Part shown: positions 36,104 to 48,066 of the stretch, in pieces
How positions within the stretch are numbered: the stretch's first letter is position 1
Layout: each line of letters begins with the position of its first letter
Source of the DNA: Corinectria fuckeliana
Lineage: Eukaryota; Ascomycota; Sordariomycetes; Hypocreales; Nectriaceae
Length of the DNA stretch: 64,000 nt
NCBI GenBank assembly: GCA_019137255.1
Contig: WPDH01000061.1
Location: 82,335 to 146,334 of the forward strand
Direction of reading: 5' to 3'
The notes under the pieces: model-generated
The model's input: the letters and a program-made list of their open reading frames with translations, nothing else
Database searches by the model: none
Told to the model about the DNA's origin: nothing
Translations under genes and position numbers: made by a program

Positions 36104-39100
36104 TTAAGGATTGACCACCTTGCCAGGCTCGGGTGAACTCCCCAGAACGGCACCATTGCCTTGATTGGGCTTGGTCGATTTGGACCCGAAGTGTGGTCTT
36201 CCTTTCATCTCCAAAACATCATTGTCGCTTACCTGCCGCTCATTCTCCTCAAACGTAAAGGCTTCCGAGAGGTTCACCGCCAGGAATGTCTTAGGCAGCT
36301 TGACCCTGCACAGCTGGGTTAGTCGACCCGTCACGAGCAAAGGGGTGTGCGTCAAGAGAAAGCTTACTGATTGAATTTCGCTCGAAGTGTCTTGATGACC
36401 TGCAGCCAATCTGCGTGTGCCGTCAAGCTCCGCCTTGGGGCGCATCCGATGCAATGTCTGCTGTCGAGCTGAACATGCAGTGGATCAAAGACGTGGCAAC
36501 CGGGGCTGATGGTGATGCGGATGCTGTAGGTGAAGGTGGGCTCGTCGTCGGGACACCCGTGAACGGTCGTCTTGGTCTCCGATTCGTACAGCTCGAAGCT
36601 GATCTGTGAGAGGTAGTCGAGTTCGGGGATCGTGCTTCGCTTAATCTTGGTCTCGATGCCGCCTTCGATGATGCAGTTGAGCAGCGTGTAGATGTGCGAC
36701 TCCTTAGTGAAGTAGAAGAAGGATTTGGCGTCGTCAGATGCTTGCATCTCCTCCAGGTCCTGGACAATCTCCTTGAGCAAAGGCAGCGATGTCAGAAGGC
36801 CGATCTCGAGCTTCTCGCTGTCTGAGATGCCGTACTCCTGGGGGCAGATGAAGTCAAACAGGACCTTGGCGAGCCGGTAGAGTTCCTGCAAAGGCTCGTT
36901 CCGCGCATCCAGAGTGGTGGTACTTTGGTTTGTACCTTTGTAGAGTCGGAAGTATTGTTCCGGTGGCGCTTCTTCGTGGAAGTGCCGTAGGTTGTTGAGG
37001 AACGATCGTCTTCGGAAAAGCTTCTTGACCGAGGTAGATCGGCCACCCACATCGACCTTATCCGAGCCGTCAGGTGATGGATTCTGGCTCTTGTCCGATT
37101 TGGCGTCCTCCGAGGGCTTGCTGTCTTCTGATGATGCCTTGGGCTTTGTCTCTGTGATGGCGTACCCGTCCTCCTCCAGCATGTGCTTCGGTGGGGTGTA
37201 CACCCACTCCAGGAACTGCCGATTGTGCAAGGCGTCAAACTTCATCGTGTCGTATAGTTCCGAGATTTTGCTAGGGTCGACCTTATCGCCATCGCAAAAT
37301 TCAGCAAAGAGCTTTTCCCATCGCTCCCGGAATAGCTCAGCATCCTCGCCACAACACCACCGAGACTGAATGTTGTTAACAGCGTTGGCATGTGAGAGAG
37401 ATGAGGCAATGGATGAGCTAGACCCATCCCCTGCGAGTTTCTCAGTGCTCGGGTTCGAAATGGCATTGAGAGATGTCACGGCGCCGCTGTATAGCTTGCT
37501 ATAGTTGTAATGCATGACGCGGCGGTGGAACTTCATCAGCTGCACAACTCGTGTCTGCACCTCGGACGGCTCTGGCATGTTTTCTGGCCAGGCAAACTGG
37601 GCCGGCCGCTCATTGCCCTTGCGAAGCAGTCCCTTCAACTTCTTCTTAACCTTGTCCATCTCATCCTTTGCGGCGTTTGAGTCATCAAGAAGGTCCTTGC
37701 GAATCGTGATAAGATCTTCGGGGATATCCTTCTTGCCGAGGAACGAGGCGGCCCATATTTGGGCACTCGTCGTGACTCGCCGTTCAGAGCTGCTGAAGAC
37801 GTGAACCTCGTCCAGGATATCCCTGTTCAGCAGCATCAGGTCGTTGCGCATGCTCTCGCCAAGGTCCTGTGCTTGGTAACGAGCCGAATGGGTTGGCTCA
37901 CCGCCCCATTTTACGATGAGCTGCAACTTGTCGAGAACCAGGCTCTCCTCCGCCGCCGTGAACTTCGACATAGTCATACCGGAGAGCGAGTCGTGGCGCT
38001 TTGGGGCTCGGTGTTTTCCTTCTTTGGAAGACGTGTTACCCTCATCCTCCGTCGCAGTCGACTCCTGGTGCTCAGGCAAGTCCGGCATCTCCCCTACGGC
38101 GGGAACTGATTCCGTCTTCTTCTTCCGGAACATTGGCTTGATCTGGACCTTCGTACCGGCCCAGCTGCCTTTCTTCACCAACACATTGCGAAGAGATCGA
38201 AGCTTGTTTCTGTCTTCGACGTCTTCCTGAAAAGCCATGTCGACGGCCTGAATCACGCTGGCCAACGCAGCCTCGCCAATCAGCAGAACTTCTTCCTGGT
38301 GACCTTTCAACAGTGCTATGAATGGCTCCGTATGAAACGTGAACTTGTACTTTTGCTTAGGTGTGCGGTCCGCGTGCCGGATCACAGACACCATGCCCTT
38401 CAGCTTCCATGAATGCTTCGGGGGAGGTGGAGCTGGTATGTTGTCTTCGGGCTGTTCCAAAGGCGTTGCGTCCGCGGTAGCAAAGGTCTGCTGAGTCGAG
38501 AGAGACGGTGAGACTGCGCCTGGGATCGACAAGTCTAGGGGAGGTGGCATGTGAGTCTGAGTGGTTGAAGCTGAGCTCTGGGCCTTCGGCGCTAGGCTGT
38601 TGTCCGGGGAGAAGGGAGTTGCGGTCCCGCTGGGAACGCGACGGGATGACTCGATGGTTTGAGCATCAGCTCCGTTGGTTGTTGTCATGATCGAGCCCTT
38701 AGCACCATTCGCAGCTGGGGCACCGGTTTGCTCACGGTCCTTGAATGCGTTGGCGGCGCGAGTAAAAGGATCCGTGTCAGATGGGGCAGGCGAAGGCATG
38801 GGAGGGGTGACACTACTACGACGCATTTTCTCCTTGATGAATATCTCTTTGAGAATATTCGCAGAATGGTCGTAATAATCATCATTGTCCTTGACAAAAC
38901 TCCAGCCATTGACATCGATCACGTAACTCTTACCAGATGCGCGCAACAAGTCGAAGCCGCACACTCTCTGACCAAATGCGGTCGAGATCCTGCTCGCAAT
39001 TTCCTTTTCTTCGGCACTCAATGCAGTGACATAGCGCAGTTCCTTGCCATGCGTGTTTCTCCTGACAACTCCATCAACAACGGGGCTCTTCCGGGTCTCT

Positions 39101-41168
39101 GCATGGCAATAGTTGGGTCCGACAGTGTATGCCTTGACGTCTTCGGCATTATCGACCTGCATGAAGCTTTCGTAGAGATAGCTGCTGTTCGGCTCGGTTA
39201 TCGCTCGCGGGACTGTGAGGTCAGGGATGAAGTCGGAACTCTTGTTCCCGATCTTCCTGAAAAGCTTGCGCGCTCCACCGCCGGTGCTCTTCGGGAAGTA
39301 TATGATGATGTTGTGGTCCTCGCCGCTGGTTGGCTTCTCCACGAATGGCTTCCTGAGCAGCAGGCCGTCGACGCTTAGGACATCGCCGTCCTCGAGCAAC
39401 TCTACCTTGCGGGGAGGCAAGAACTTTTGGGGGTCGACTGGCTCTAAGGCGACGCCCGATATGTCCTTGATGTGCTTGGCAACTTCCGGGGTGAGCATCT
39501 GGGGGCCGCCATCGCGGCTCACTTCGAGGCGCTTGGGTGTGCGGACCTGGATTTTGTCGAGCAAGTGAAGACACACGCGGCGGTCCCAGAGGATCTTCTG
39601 CATGGGCACATCGTTGACACAGAAAGGCTTGCGAGCCTTGACATAGGCAATGGCCTTGTCGAGGGGGAAACCGTCCGAGTAGAAGGAGATGAGGTAGTCG
39701 CTGGGAGAGCATTGTTAGCGATCGTAAAGGGAAATACAGCACGTGCCTGTTGCAGATGGTTGATGCACGCCGCGGGCCACTATGCTGTTTCGGCTCACCG
39801 AGGGGACCTAGGGACTCACCAGATGGGCCAATTCTCGACCTCTGAAACATGCAGATTAGCACAGCTCTAGCAAATGCGGCCTTCTCTCCCAGGCAAACTT
39901 ACCTTCGTCGAGGATGACCTTGTCGCCAAAAACGACAACATCGAATTCGCGGTTGGCGATGAGCCGGTTGAGGATGGTCCGGCTAGGCTTGCTCCGGGCC
40001 TTGACATCGAGCGCACAGACGCCAATGACGCCCCAGCGTGCCGGTTTTACTACTCGAAGTTAGGGCTTTTCTTTCAGTTGCGCGCAGCCATCGTCAGGAG
40101 ACGGAGCCGCTTACCATCTTCTCTCTCACGATGATGGGGCCCCCGATCACTGCTCGGACTGTGGCTGCTCGTTGCGGTGCTCCCGCTAAACCGTCTCTTG
40201 GCCCGACTGCGGGACCGATCGGGCTGGTTCCGCAGGTTGGGTGTGCTGTTCTGCATGGTCTCGGCACGTTGGGTTCGCCTTCGCAGGTCGAGTGACTGCG
40301 AGTGAGAATCCCGCGGGGCTAGGTGATGGTGGCCCGCGCCTGTTTGGTTTGAGTGAGCGGTCGACGACGTGGTGACGATGACGTTGGAGAGTCCAGCCTC
40401 GGATTGGGATTGCGCAAGGCCTTTGGACGAGGGCATGAATCCAGATACCAGACGAGGAGGCGTGCCCAACTCTGAGCCGTTGCCAGAGGTGGAAGGTGTG
40501 ATGACGCCCCGGGCTGAAGCTAGGGAGTAGAGCGAGTTCCCAGAGAGTCTGTTGGTCTGGGGATCCGAAGAGGAAGGGTTCGCAGCCGGAACGGTAACGG
40601 GGTCTGGCAAGACGGTGTAGAGAGGGTTGTCGGTGGCGGCTGCCGACAGGCGATTATGCGGGTGGTGGGGATCCTCGCCAAGGGCTTGCTGGGAGTCGGC
40701 TAGTGCCAGGTCCTCGCTCCAGGCGTCCGAGGCCGTCGATTCTCCACGGGCGCGGGTGAGTAGAGATCTCGGGCTCTTCATGGACGAGGACGAGTGTGGC
40801 GGGATGGAGAAGCTGGCACGACGGACGTGGACGTGGACGTCTGATGTGCCGGGTTCGACGCAGCGGCTCTTCCTGGTAGTGGCGACGGAATTGGCGAGGG
40901 GCAACGAGGACGACTGGGAGGAATGGCGGGAGAGCCTGGTCTGGGTCTGGGCCTGGGTCTGGGACTGCGGTTGTGGCTGCGGCGGCGGCTGCGGAAGAGG
41001 AAGGGGAACAGAAGCAGGCGGGCGGCGAGAAAAGTCGGGAGAAGCGTCGTCGGAGGGGCTAGTCGAACAGGTTGGGTTATCTACGGCGCCGACGGTGCCA
41101 GCGAGATTCGGGGCCGGTCGGTCCACGGTGTCCACCATTGTGTCCACGGCGGCATCCATGGCATCCAT
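36104..41168 (-). CDS. Diphosphoinositol pentakisphosphate kinase (VIP1/Asp1/PPIP5K)
   Basis: This is a cytosolic bifunctional enzyme that makes and removes the 1-position diphosphate of inositol pyrophosphates, which signal phosphate status and affect the cytoskeleton and polarity. Five exons (41168-40115, 40049-39903, 39841-39820, 39700-36368, 36305-36104) join in phase to 1585 residues. The first about 350 residues are low-complexity (Pro/Gln and Ser-rich). The ATP-grasp kinase domain begins near WGVIGVCALDVKARSKPS and runs to about residue 730 (VNGWSFVKDN near its end). The phosphatase-like domain starts with VSVIRHADRTPKQK near residue 848, the histidine-acid-phosphatase motif. Exon 3 is only 22 nt. 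The start is the first ATG in frame, preceded by an A-rich context. The enzyme is larger than yeast Vip1 mainly because of the N-terminal tail. Confidence 0.93.
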
Positions 41169-43228
41169 TTTGTACGCGGTGTGCCGGGTGCCGGGAGCCG
41201 GGAGAGGCTGATAAGAAGACCCGGAAGCCTGGAGCAAGCCGAGGCTCTATAGCCGAGATTCGTCTGGAGCCGACTTGCTTGTCTAGAGCTGACGGCCTGG
41301 AGCTTGCGAATTGACGGTAGTTGGTTGAATTCTTGCAAGTTCCCGAGTTCGCAAGTTCGCAAGCTTTTTGGCTAGCCTTAGAGGGGCAGCACGAAGTTTA
41401 TCTAGGTACCTACGCTGGGCTTGTCCGTCATCGGGATAATATGGCTGCCTCGTGTCTCAGTCAGAGGATAGTTTCTCGCACTGGGAACATTAGGTCTCGG
41501 CAGCCAAGGCAGGTCAAGATGCAATTGTGATTAGCCGGACCTGGACAGTCTGGGCTATGACGGCTTCGTCTCAATGGCCGTTGTGGAGTGGGATTGTCGC
41601 CAATGCAGGTCACCTCAGTAAAGAGAGATGGCACAATTTTTTCCTGGCTGGCATGGGATGGGAGGGCCGAATCAGCGGCCTTGATGACGCAGTAATACGC
41701 TAGAGATTGCCACGGCTTGCGGCGAGATGTCCGACTCTGACTGACGGCTGATATTGCGACATTGTACGGAGTTCGTACTGTACTGGTGAAACTGGGCTAC
41801 ATTAGTTGGTTGCCTACCTAGTCTACGTGGTACGGGAAAGGCGATCCAATAGGGACTTGGATACAGGGCTGAAAGTCGTATGGAGACAATTCTGTCGGCC
41901 TTGATATATTTTGGTTTCCGTCAGTCACATGGATAACACGTTAGCAGAAGAGTGGCATTTGGATTTCTTCTAGCCCAGTGGCGGGGTGTTATGGATCTCT
42001 GGGCTAACGTTGGATCCCTGCTGGGTGGCGGGGGCGAGCCACACAAGGTCGAGGATATGTGCAAAAGGATAGGTACCTATAGCTTACGGGTGTTTGCGTC
42101 TTTGTTTGGCTGCATACAAGCGACAGCGATGCGTGCCCTTGGTGGAGTGGAGAAGGTAGAAAAGCAGGCATATCTAATAAGCGCTTTCTTCCAGAGTAAC
42201 TTATAGCGTCCTACTAGTAGTTAGCTGAGAGGGCTTGGATAGACGGCGCTATTGGGCCAGCTGCGACCATCCAGGGATTTCCCCTCCCGGTCCTTTGAGG
42301 CTCTGGGCATGCATCTTGGCGACCCAACTCACGGAAGGGCTGCGATGGTGCTCCGAGTTAGTTACAGGCTCTTGTAAATCAGATGTACATAGCGCGGCAT
42401 GCGGCTCGGGGACATGCACATAGCTTCCTGTGCATGGCAGTCACAGCCATGGGCGAATGACGAGCGACGGGCTCAGACTTCTGTCCTACAGCCCTCAGGG
42501 ATTAAAAAGGTGCATTTTGACCGTACCTTTTGCCACTTACTTCCCTTTTTGACCATGTCACATCACGCCTAAATCATATGGCAAGATACCTGACTTGTCT
42601 AGTCTGTTAGGTTATGGTATTGATGAACATCGCCACAGCTGTATAGTACATAAATCCTCATACTATTGCTCTGCCTATGCCTGTACTGGGACCTGAGTGG
42701 CAAGTCACAAATGAACCTTTTTAATCCCTGAGGGCTGTACTGTATCCCCTGCTCATCGGGTGCACTGCTGTCGTCTCATGTGATGATACGTTCGGAATAT
42801 GCCAACTGTGGGAGGCATGAATGGAGATCGAATCTGGCACTGTATCCCGGCGACTCAACGGCAGAGTTCTCTAGGAGTAGTTCTCTAGGGATCCCTTGCC
42901 GAATCAACCTTTTAGTTGTGTGCTTGATTTATTGGTTATAACCAACTTTGTCGCATCATTTCTCCGTTCCTTCATTTGACCCTATTTGTACTTGGGAGTC
43001 TTGGCCTTTTTGCTGCTAAGCGATAGTCCCACAGGCTCTGCTCTAGCGGATGAAGGTGGGGGCAATGTATTTTCTGTGGAGTCCAATGGCAGAAAACTTG
43101 CCCTCCCACGACACCGCCAAAAATTTCTAGACGTGGTTGCAGCCTCACCAACCGACGAGCCTCATATGACATAGCCAACCTGTGATACGCGCAGGAACCT
43201 CCCTTCAACCACCTCGCTCTAGGCCACC
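41169..43228. promoter_or_regulatory. Divergent promoter region, VIP1 and UTP21 genes
   Basis: This 2-kb spacer separates head-to-head genes. It contains a 249-bp TIR element (42489-42737) and a GTACGGAGTTCGTAC sequence (41764-41778). No coding frame is supported. Confidence 0.55.
42489..42737. mobile_element. MITE-like element with TIRs and TA duplication
   Basis: Both ends begin, on opposite strands, with CAGCCCTCAGGGATTAAAAA, and similarity continues for about ten more bases (GGTGCATTT versus GGTTCATTT). The element is flanked by TA on each side (42487-42488 and 42738-42739), the target duplication of Tc1/mariner and pogo/Fot1 transposons. It is 249 bp long with no coding capacity, so it fits a non-autonomous miniature element. 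The right TIR shows only small differences from the left. I found no second copy in the window. Confidence 0.82.
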
Positions 43229-46200
43229 ATGCCGCACTCCGACCTCGATCGCCCGCTGGTCAAGCGCCAGAAGACAGCGACACCGGCCAATCCTGCAAAG
43301 CCCGCCTCCAATTCATCCAAGATCTTCGCGCCTTTCCGAGTATGCCTTCTTCCTAGCCCATTGTAACGTCCTGCTGGGATTCTGACTCTAGATTTTGATA
43401 GACTGTTGGGCTCGTCTCTCCTACCGGCGTCCCATTCACCTCGATACCCCTCGGCAAGACCACCTTTCAGATCTCCACCTCGGTCGGCAGATCCATCCAG
43501 ACCTACGATCTCCGCCGCGGCCTCAACCTCGTCTTCATCACCCGGCCTCAGACCCCGGCCGATATCACTGCGACGCTCGCTTGGAAGGGAAAGATCTTGG
43601 CAGCATGGGGAGGATCGAAAAAGGGCGAGCCCCAGGGCATCTGGGTCTTCCAGAGGGGCAAGAAGGTCGACGAGTTCCTGCTCCCCTCCGACTTGACTGA
43701 ACCCGTTCGGCAAATCTTGGTCCTAGGAACATGGACCGTCGCCTGCGCCTCGACCAGGCTAGAGGTCTTCAAGACGGCCACTCTCGAGCACTACACTACC
43801 ATCCATACCATGGCCGCGAGCCAAGGCGGCAACGAAATCACTGGTGGGGTGGTCTCTATGCCTACGTTCTTGAACAAGGTATTTGTGGGCCGCAAGGACG
43901 GTTGGGTTGAGATTTGGAACATCAGTACCGGAAAGCTCATCTATACCATTCTGCCTCCCTCTCCCGAGTGCGGCGCCGTCACTTGTCTGGAGCCGAGTCC
44001 CGCCCTGTCCATCCTCGCAATTGCATACTCCGAAGGTTCCCTAGTCATCACCAATGTCCTCACCGATAAGCGAATTCTGCAGGTCGAGGCCGGCAGTGCG
44101 TCGGCACCTGTCAATTCCATCTCTTTCCGGACCGACGGTATGGGCGCCGGCCACGATGGCCGAAAAGATGGTGTCATGGCTACGGCCACGGCTGCCACTG
44201 GAGACGTGACCTTCTGGGATCTCAACGGTGGAGGCCGTGTCATGGGCGTGTTGCGCAGTGCCCACAATCCGCCGTCCTACGATGGTCCAGCTGTTCGTGG
44301 TGGTGTCAGCAAAGTTGAGTTCCTCATTGGCCAACCAGTGATTGTGACTAGTGGCCGTGACAACTCACTCAAGACCTGGATCTTCGACGAAACCCCATTC
44401 TCCCCTGTCCCTCGAATTCTTCACTCAAGAAGTGGCCACGCTGGCCCTGTCAACTGTCTCCAATTTCTGCCTTCCGACTTTGACGGCTCAGATGCTGGTA
44501 ATAAGTGGCTTCTCAGTGGTGGTCAGGATCGAAGCCTCTGGGGTTGGAGCTTGAGGCGTGATGGCCAAAGCACAGAACTCAGCCAAGGCAACATCCGCAA
44601 GAAGGCCAAAAAGGTGGGAATTCTGGCTACCAACGCCCTGGCTCATGGGCCGACAACCACCCTAGAAGACCTCAAAGCCCCGGAGATCATCTGCATGGCG
44701 TCTTCCTTGAATCGCGACGGTGGCATTGGTGCTATACCCGGTAATCTACCGATATGGCAAAAGTCCCAAAACCAGAAGAGGTCTCAGGACGCCGAGGTCA
44801 GCGGGTCGACGGGCTGGGAAAGCGTTGTAACGGCCCACAAAGACGACGCATACGCTAGAACTTGGTTCTGGGGCCGAAAGAGGGCGGGCCGGTGGGCTTT
44901 TCCCACGGGAGATGGTTCCAACGTCTCTACGGTCGCCATCAGTCCTTGTGGAACCTTTGCTCTCGTTGGTTCTGAAGCAGGAGGTATCGACATGTACAAT
45001 CTGCAGTCCGGCACGCACCGCCAACGATTCCCGTCGAGGCTGACACCGGCCCAAGCACGCCAGCTCAAGATGCAACAATTGCGACAGGCTGACGATGTGG
45101 CTCATTTACAGGCTGGAACGGGACAAAAACATCTCGCTGGCACCGGCAGACACACCAAGCCCGTTACTGGCATTGTTATTGATTCAATGAACAAGACTAT
45201 CGTGTCTTGCTCACTCGATGGAAAAATCAAGTTCTGGGACTTCCTGACTGGGAACCTTGTCGAGCAGATCGACTGGGCTCCCATGACGTTTCCCACGGGG
45301 TGCAGATATCACCCCGCCAGTAATCTGATTGCCTTCTCCTGCGATGACTTGTCGATCCAGGTGGTGGACTTGGAAACCAAGAGGACGATTCGAGAGTTCT
45401 GGGGCCCACAGGACGCAATCAACGACTTTTGCTTCTCAAACGACGGCCGTTGGATCATTGCCGCTTCCAAGGACTGCGTTATCCGGGTTTGGGATCTTCC
45501 AACCAGCCATTTGATTGACGCGATCCGGCTAGAGAAGCCATGCAAAGCCTTGGCAATGTCTGTTACTGACGAGTACTTGGCTGCTACGATCCAAGACGAG
45601 CTCGGAGTCACCATCTGGACCAACAAGTCCCTATTCAAGCACGTCCCTACACGGCAGATCTCGGAGAAGGAGATCGGCCAGATATCGGTCCCTACCGTCT
45701 CCGGCGAAGGCAACCAGGGTATGCTAGAGGGTGCTTTCGAAGACGACCGGGACGAGAGCGACGACACCGTGGTGGCACCTAGCATCGAGCAGCTAAGTGC
45801 AGACCTGACGACGTTGAGTTTGGTCCCCAAGAGTCGATGGCAAACGCTGCTGCACTTGGACCTCATCAAGGAGCGGAACAAGCCCAAGGAGGCCCCCAAG
45901 GCTCCAGAGAAGGCTCCCTTCTTCTTGCCGTCGGCGGCCAAGGGCGACAGCACGCTCGGGCAGCAGCAGAAGTCAGCAGACGATGAGGGTAAGTCGCGCA
46001 TCACGAGAGTTGAGAAGGCTCGCTTCGAGGAGGTCCTGAGCTCCAAGCTCCGCGCCGGAGCCGCCACTGGTGTCTGTAAGTTGCCCCTTGTCGAAAACGT
46101 GTTGTTTCAAGCAGGTTTAAGACTAATACATGTCGCAGACGATGAGTTCATTGAGCACCTAAAATCCCTCCCCCCTTCGAGCGCAGACCTCGAGCTGCGC

Positions 46201-46479
46201 TCCCTTTCCATCGGCGACGGCGACGAGGACTCCAACGAGCTGCTCCACTTCATACGCGCGCTGACGGCCCGTCTTCAAGCTCGTCGCGACTACGAGCTCA
46301 CGCAAGCCTGGATGACCGTCTTCCTTCGCTTGCACTTTGATCTCGTCATGGAGAACGAGGCACTTTTGGCGGCATTGGGTGACTGGAAGGCGTACCAAGA
46401 GAAGGAGTGCACGCGATTGGATGGGCTGGTTGGGTATTGTAGTGGTGTTGTTAGCTTCTTGAGGAGTCCCCGGTCATAG
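43229..46479 (+). CDS. utp21: U3 snoRNP WD40 protein UTP21 (WDR36)
   Basis: This is a component of the small-subunit processome (UTP-B module) needed for 18S rRNA maturation in the nucleolus. Three exons (43229-43339, 43402-46075, 46139-46479) give 1041 residues. After a short basic leader come about twelve to fourteen WD40 blades; examples are GRKDGWVEIWNISTG, SGRDNSLKTWIFDE and CSLDGKIKFWDFLTG. A linker rich in Lys/Pro/Glu leads to the C-terminal Utp21 domain, which ends WKAYQEKECTRLDGLVGY. The last intron is 63 nt, a multiple of three with no stop, so retention would insert 21 residues; I removed it because the GTAAGT donor, GACTAATAC branch site and CAG acceptor are all good. The start has a Kozak-like GCCACCATG. 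Confidence 0.94.
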
Positions 46480-46866
46480 GGGCGTTGAATTGTGATCTCT
46501 GGCCCTTCGCAGGCCTTGTTTTTGTGTTGAGATCCCTGCGAGCCCCCTTTTGCAAACTGTTGTGAAGGATATATATGAGAAACGGATCTATTCAGCTGGC
46601 AAATGCTGTCCCATCTCCCATCAGCCGAGGGAAGCGCATCCTCTCGGCTTCTACTGTTGAACTCCGCCATAGACTTGTAAAAGTACATATCCCCAAGGCC
46701 TCCTCTTTTCAACTATTTTTTCAGGCCAGATCCTCAAGATCCTGCTCCCTAGTTTCCATGTAAGTCAAACTGGATAGAATCGACATGTATCCCGGCGTAG
46801 CTGGTGCTGAAGCACTGGGTATCGACCGAGAGGCCCCTGAAGCAGGCTGCTGCTGGATCAGATCCT
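46480..46866. other. Convergent 3' spacer, UTP21 and TVP15 genes
   Basis: The 387-bp spacer between convergent genes presumably contains both 3'UTRs. No gene is seen. Confidence 0.6.
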
Positions 46867-47555
46867 TTAGACCTGCTCGGCGCCCCAACCGGCATCATCG
46901 GCCTCGCGCATGTTGCTAGGAGGTTCGATGGAGGGAACAAATTCGAGGATAACGTAGGCGACTCCAATGACACCAACAATGCCACCAGCGATCTTGCTGA
47001 GGAACATTTCGCCGAGGAGAAGGCTGCCGATGAAGATGTAGACTAGGAGGTGTGAGCGGTGCGCAAAGGATTTGAAAGTCCGAGGTGTGACTTACAGACT
47101 CCGCGGCCGACGAAGGAGAAGAGGAAAGAAGCGTATCGGGAAAGCTGGGGAGGGATTTGGAACTCTGCGCTGCATTAGAAGACGAGCCATGGTCAATGCA
47201 AGCGAGGACAACTGTACCGAGAAGAAGGATGGAAAGACCAAAGACGATCATGTAGCAGCCGACAATGAACGATTTGCTATACGGAAATTATTAACGTTGC
47301 TCGTGCGATGGTCCGGGGGCGCTTCGCAAAGGGAGGTATCGGACAGGAGGTTCGAGACGACAGCGGGCTCCTGGTTGCGACGTACCTAAAGATGTGCGTG
47401 ACACCGCCGAGAGCGGTGATGGCACCGACAATCAGGTTAATAACGCGACTGCAGAGAGAGCGACGGTTAGCTACGATCATGTCCAATACGGAAGGGGGGG
47501 GGGGTGCGCGCGCCCAGTCGCCGGCGCCGACTCACAAGATGTCAGAGAGCTCCAT
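46867..47555 (-). CDS. TVP15-like Golgi membrane protein (COPI-associated family)
   Basis: This small four-helix protein of late Golgi/endosomal vesicles belongs to the family of yeast Tvp15. Five tiny exons (47555-47536, 47448-47386, 47276-47218, 47164-47096, 47042-46867) join in phase to 128 residues. Helices are visible as VINLIVGAITALGGVTHIF, IVGCYMIVFGLSILLLE, SFLFSFVGRGVFYIFIGS and IAGGIVGVIGVAYVILEF. The loop FQIPPQLSRYA and the motif GRGVFYIFIG are characteristic of the family. The C-terminal tail EADDAGWGAEQV is cytosolic by expectation. The gene is head-to-head with the MEF2 gene across 511 bp. Confidence 0.88.
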
Positions 47556-48066
47556 TGTTGCGAGTTGTAGCAGCGATCTGAGGGAGGATGGTAGACGACG
47601 GAGAAGCGAAACGGGGAGTCGACGGGTGACTTTGGGAGGTTTTGTGGCGCGGTTCCAGGCAGCGGTTTAAAAGATGAGGAGGAGGATGCGTAATGCGTGG
47701 CCACGAGACGGGACGATGTTGAAAAGTCAAGGAGCTGTAGTGTAGGCCGCAGGTAAGCTACCTTACTAGTTTAGTACCCTTGGCAGTTAATTACTTAGAT
47801 ACTCCGTAATTACCTTAGGGACCTGGTAGACGGGGACTTCCGCCACACTTCACCGCCTGCCGCATACGGCAAGGCCCGGCTCCGTAGTACCCGCGCCGGC
47901 CTTAGCCCAAGTACTTCCTTCGTACCCCATCACCGTCGGCGAATGACATTCATTCATGGTGGGCAAAAAAGCGAGGCCTGCGATGCAACGAATTCCGTCT
48001 TTTCTTGGTAGTTTCCGCGAGGACTGACATGCTTTCGAAAAGCCCCATCACGGGCCTGCGCTGGTG
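47556..48066. promoter_or_regulatory. Divergent promoter region, TVP15 and MEF2 genes
   Basis: A 511-bp spacer between two head-to-head genes with a TACTCCGTA palindrome at 47800-47808. No coding frame is supported. Confidence 0.5.
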
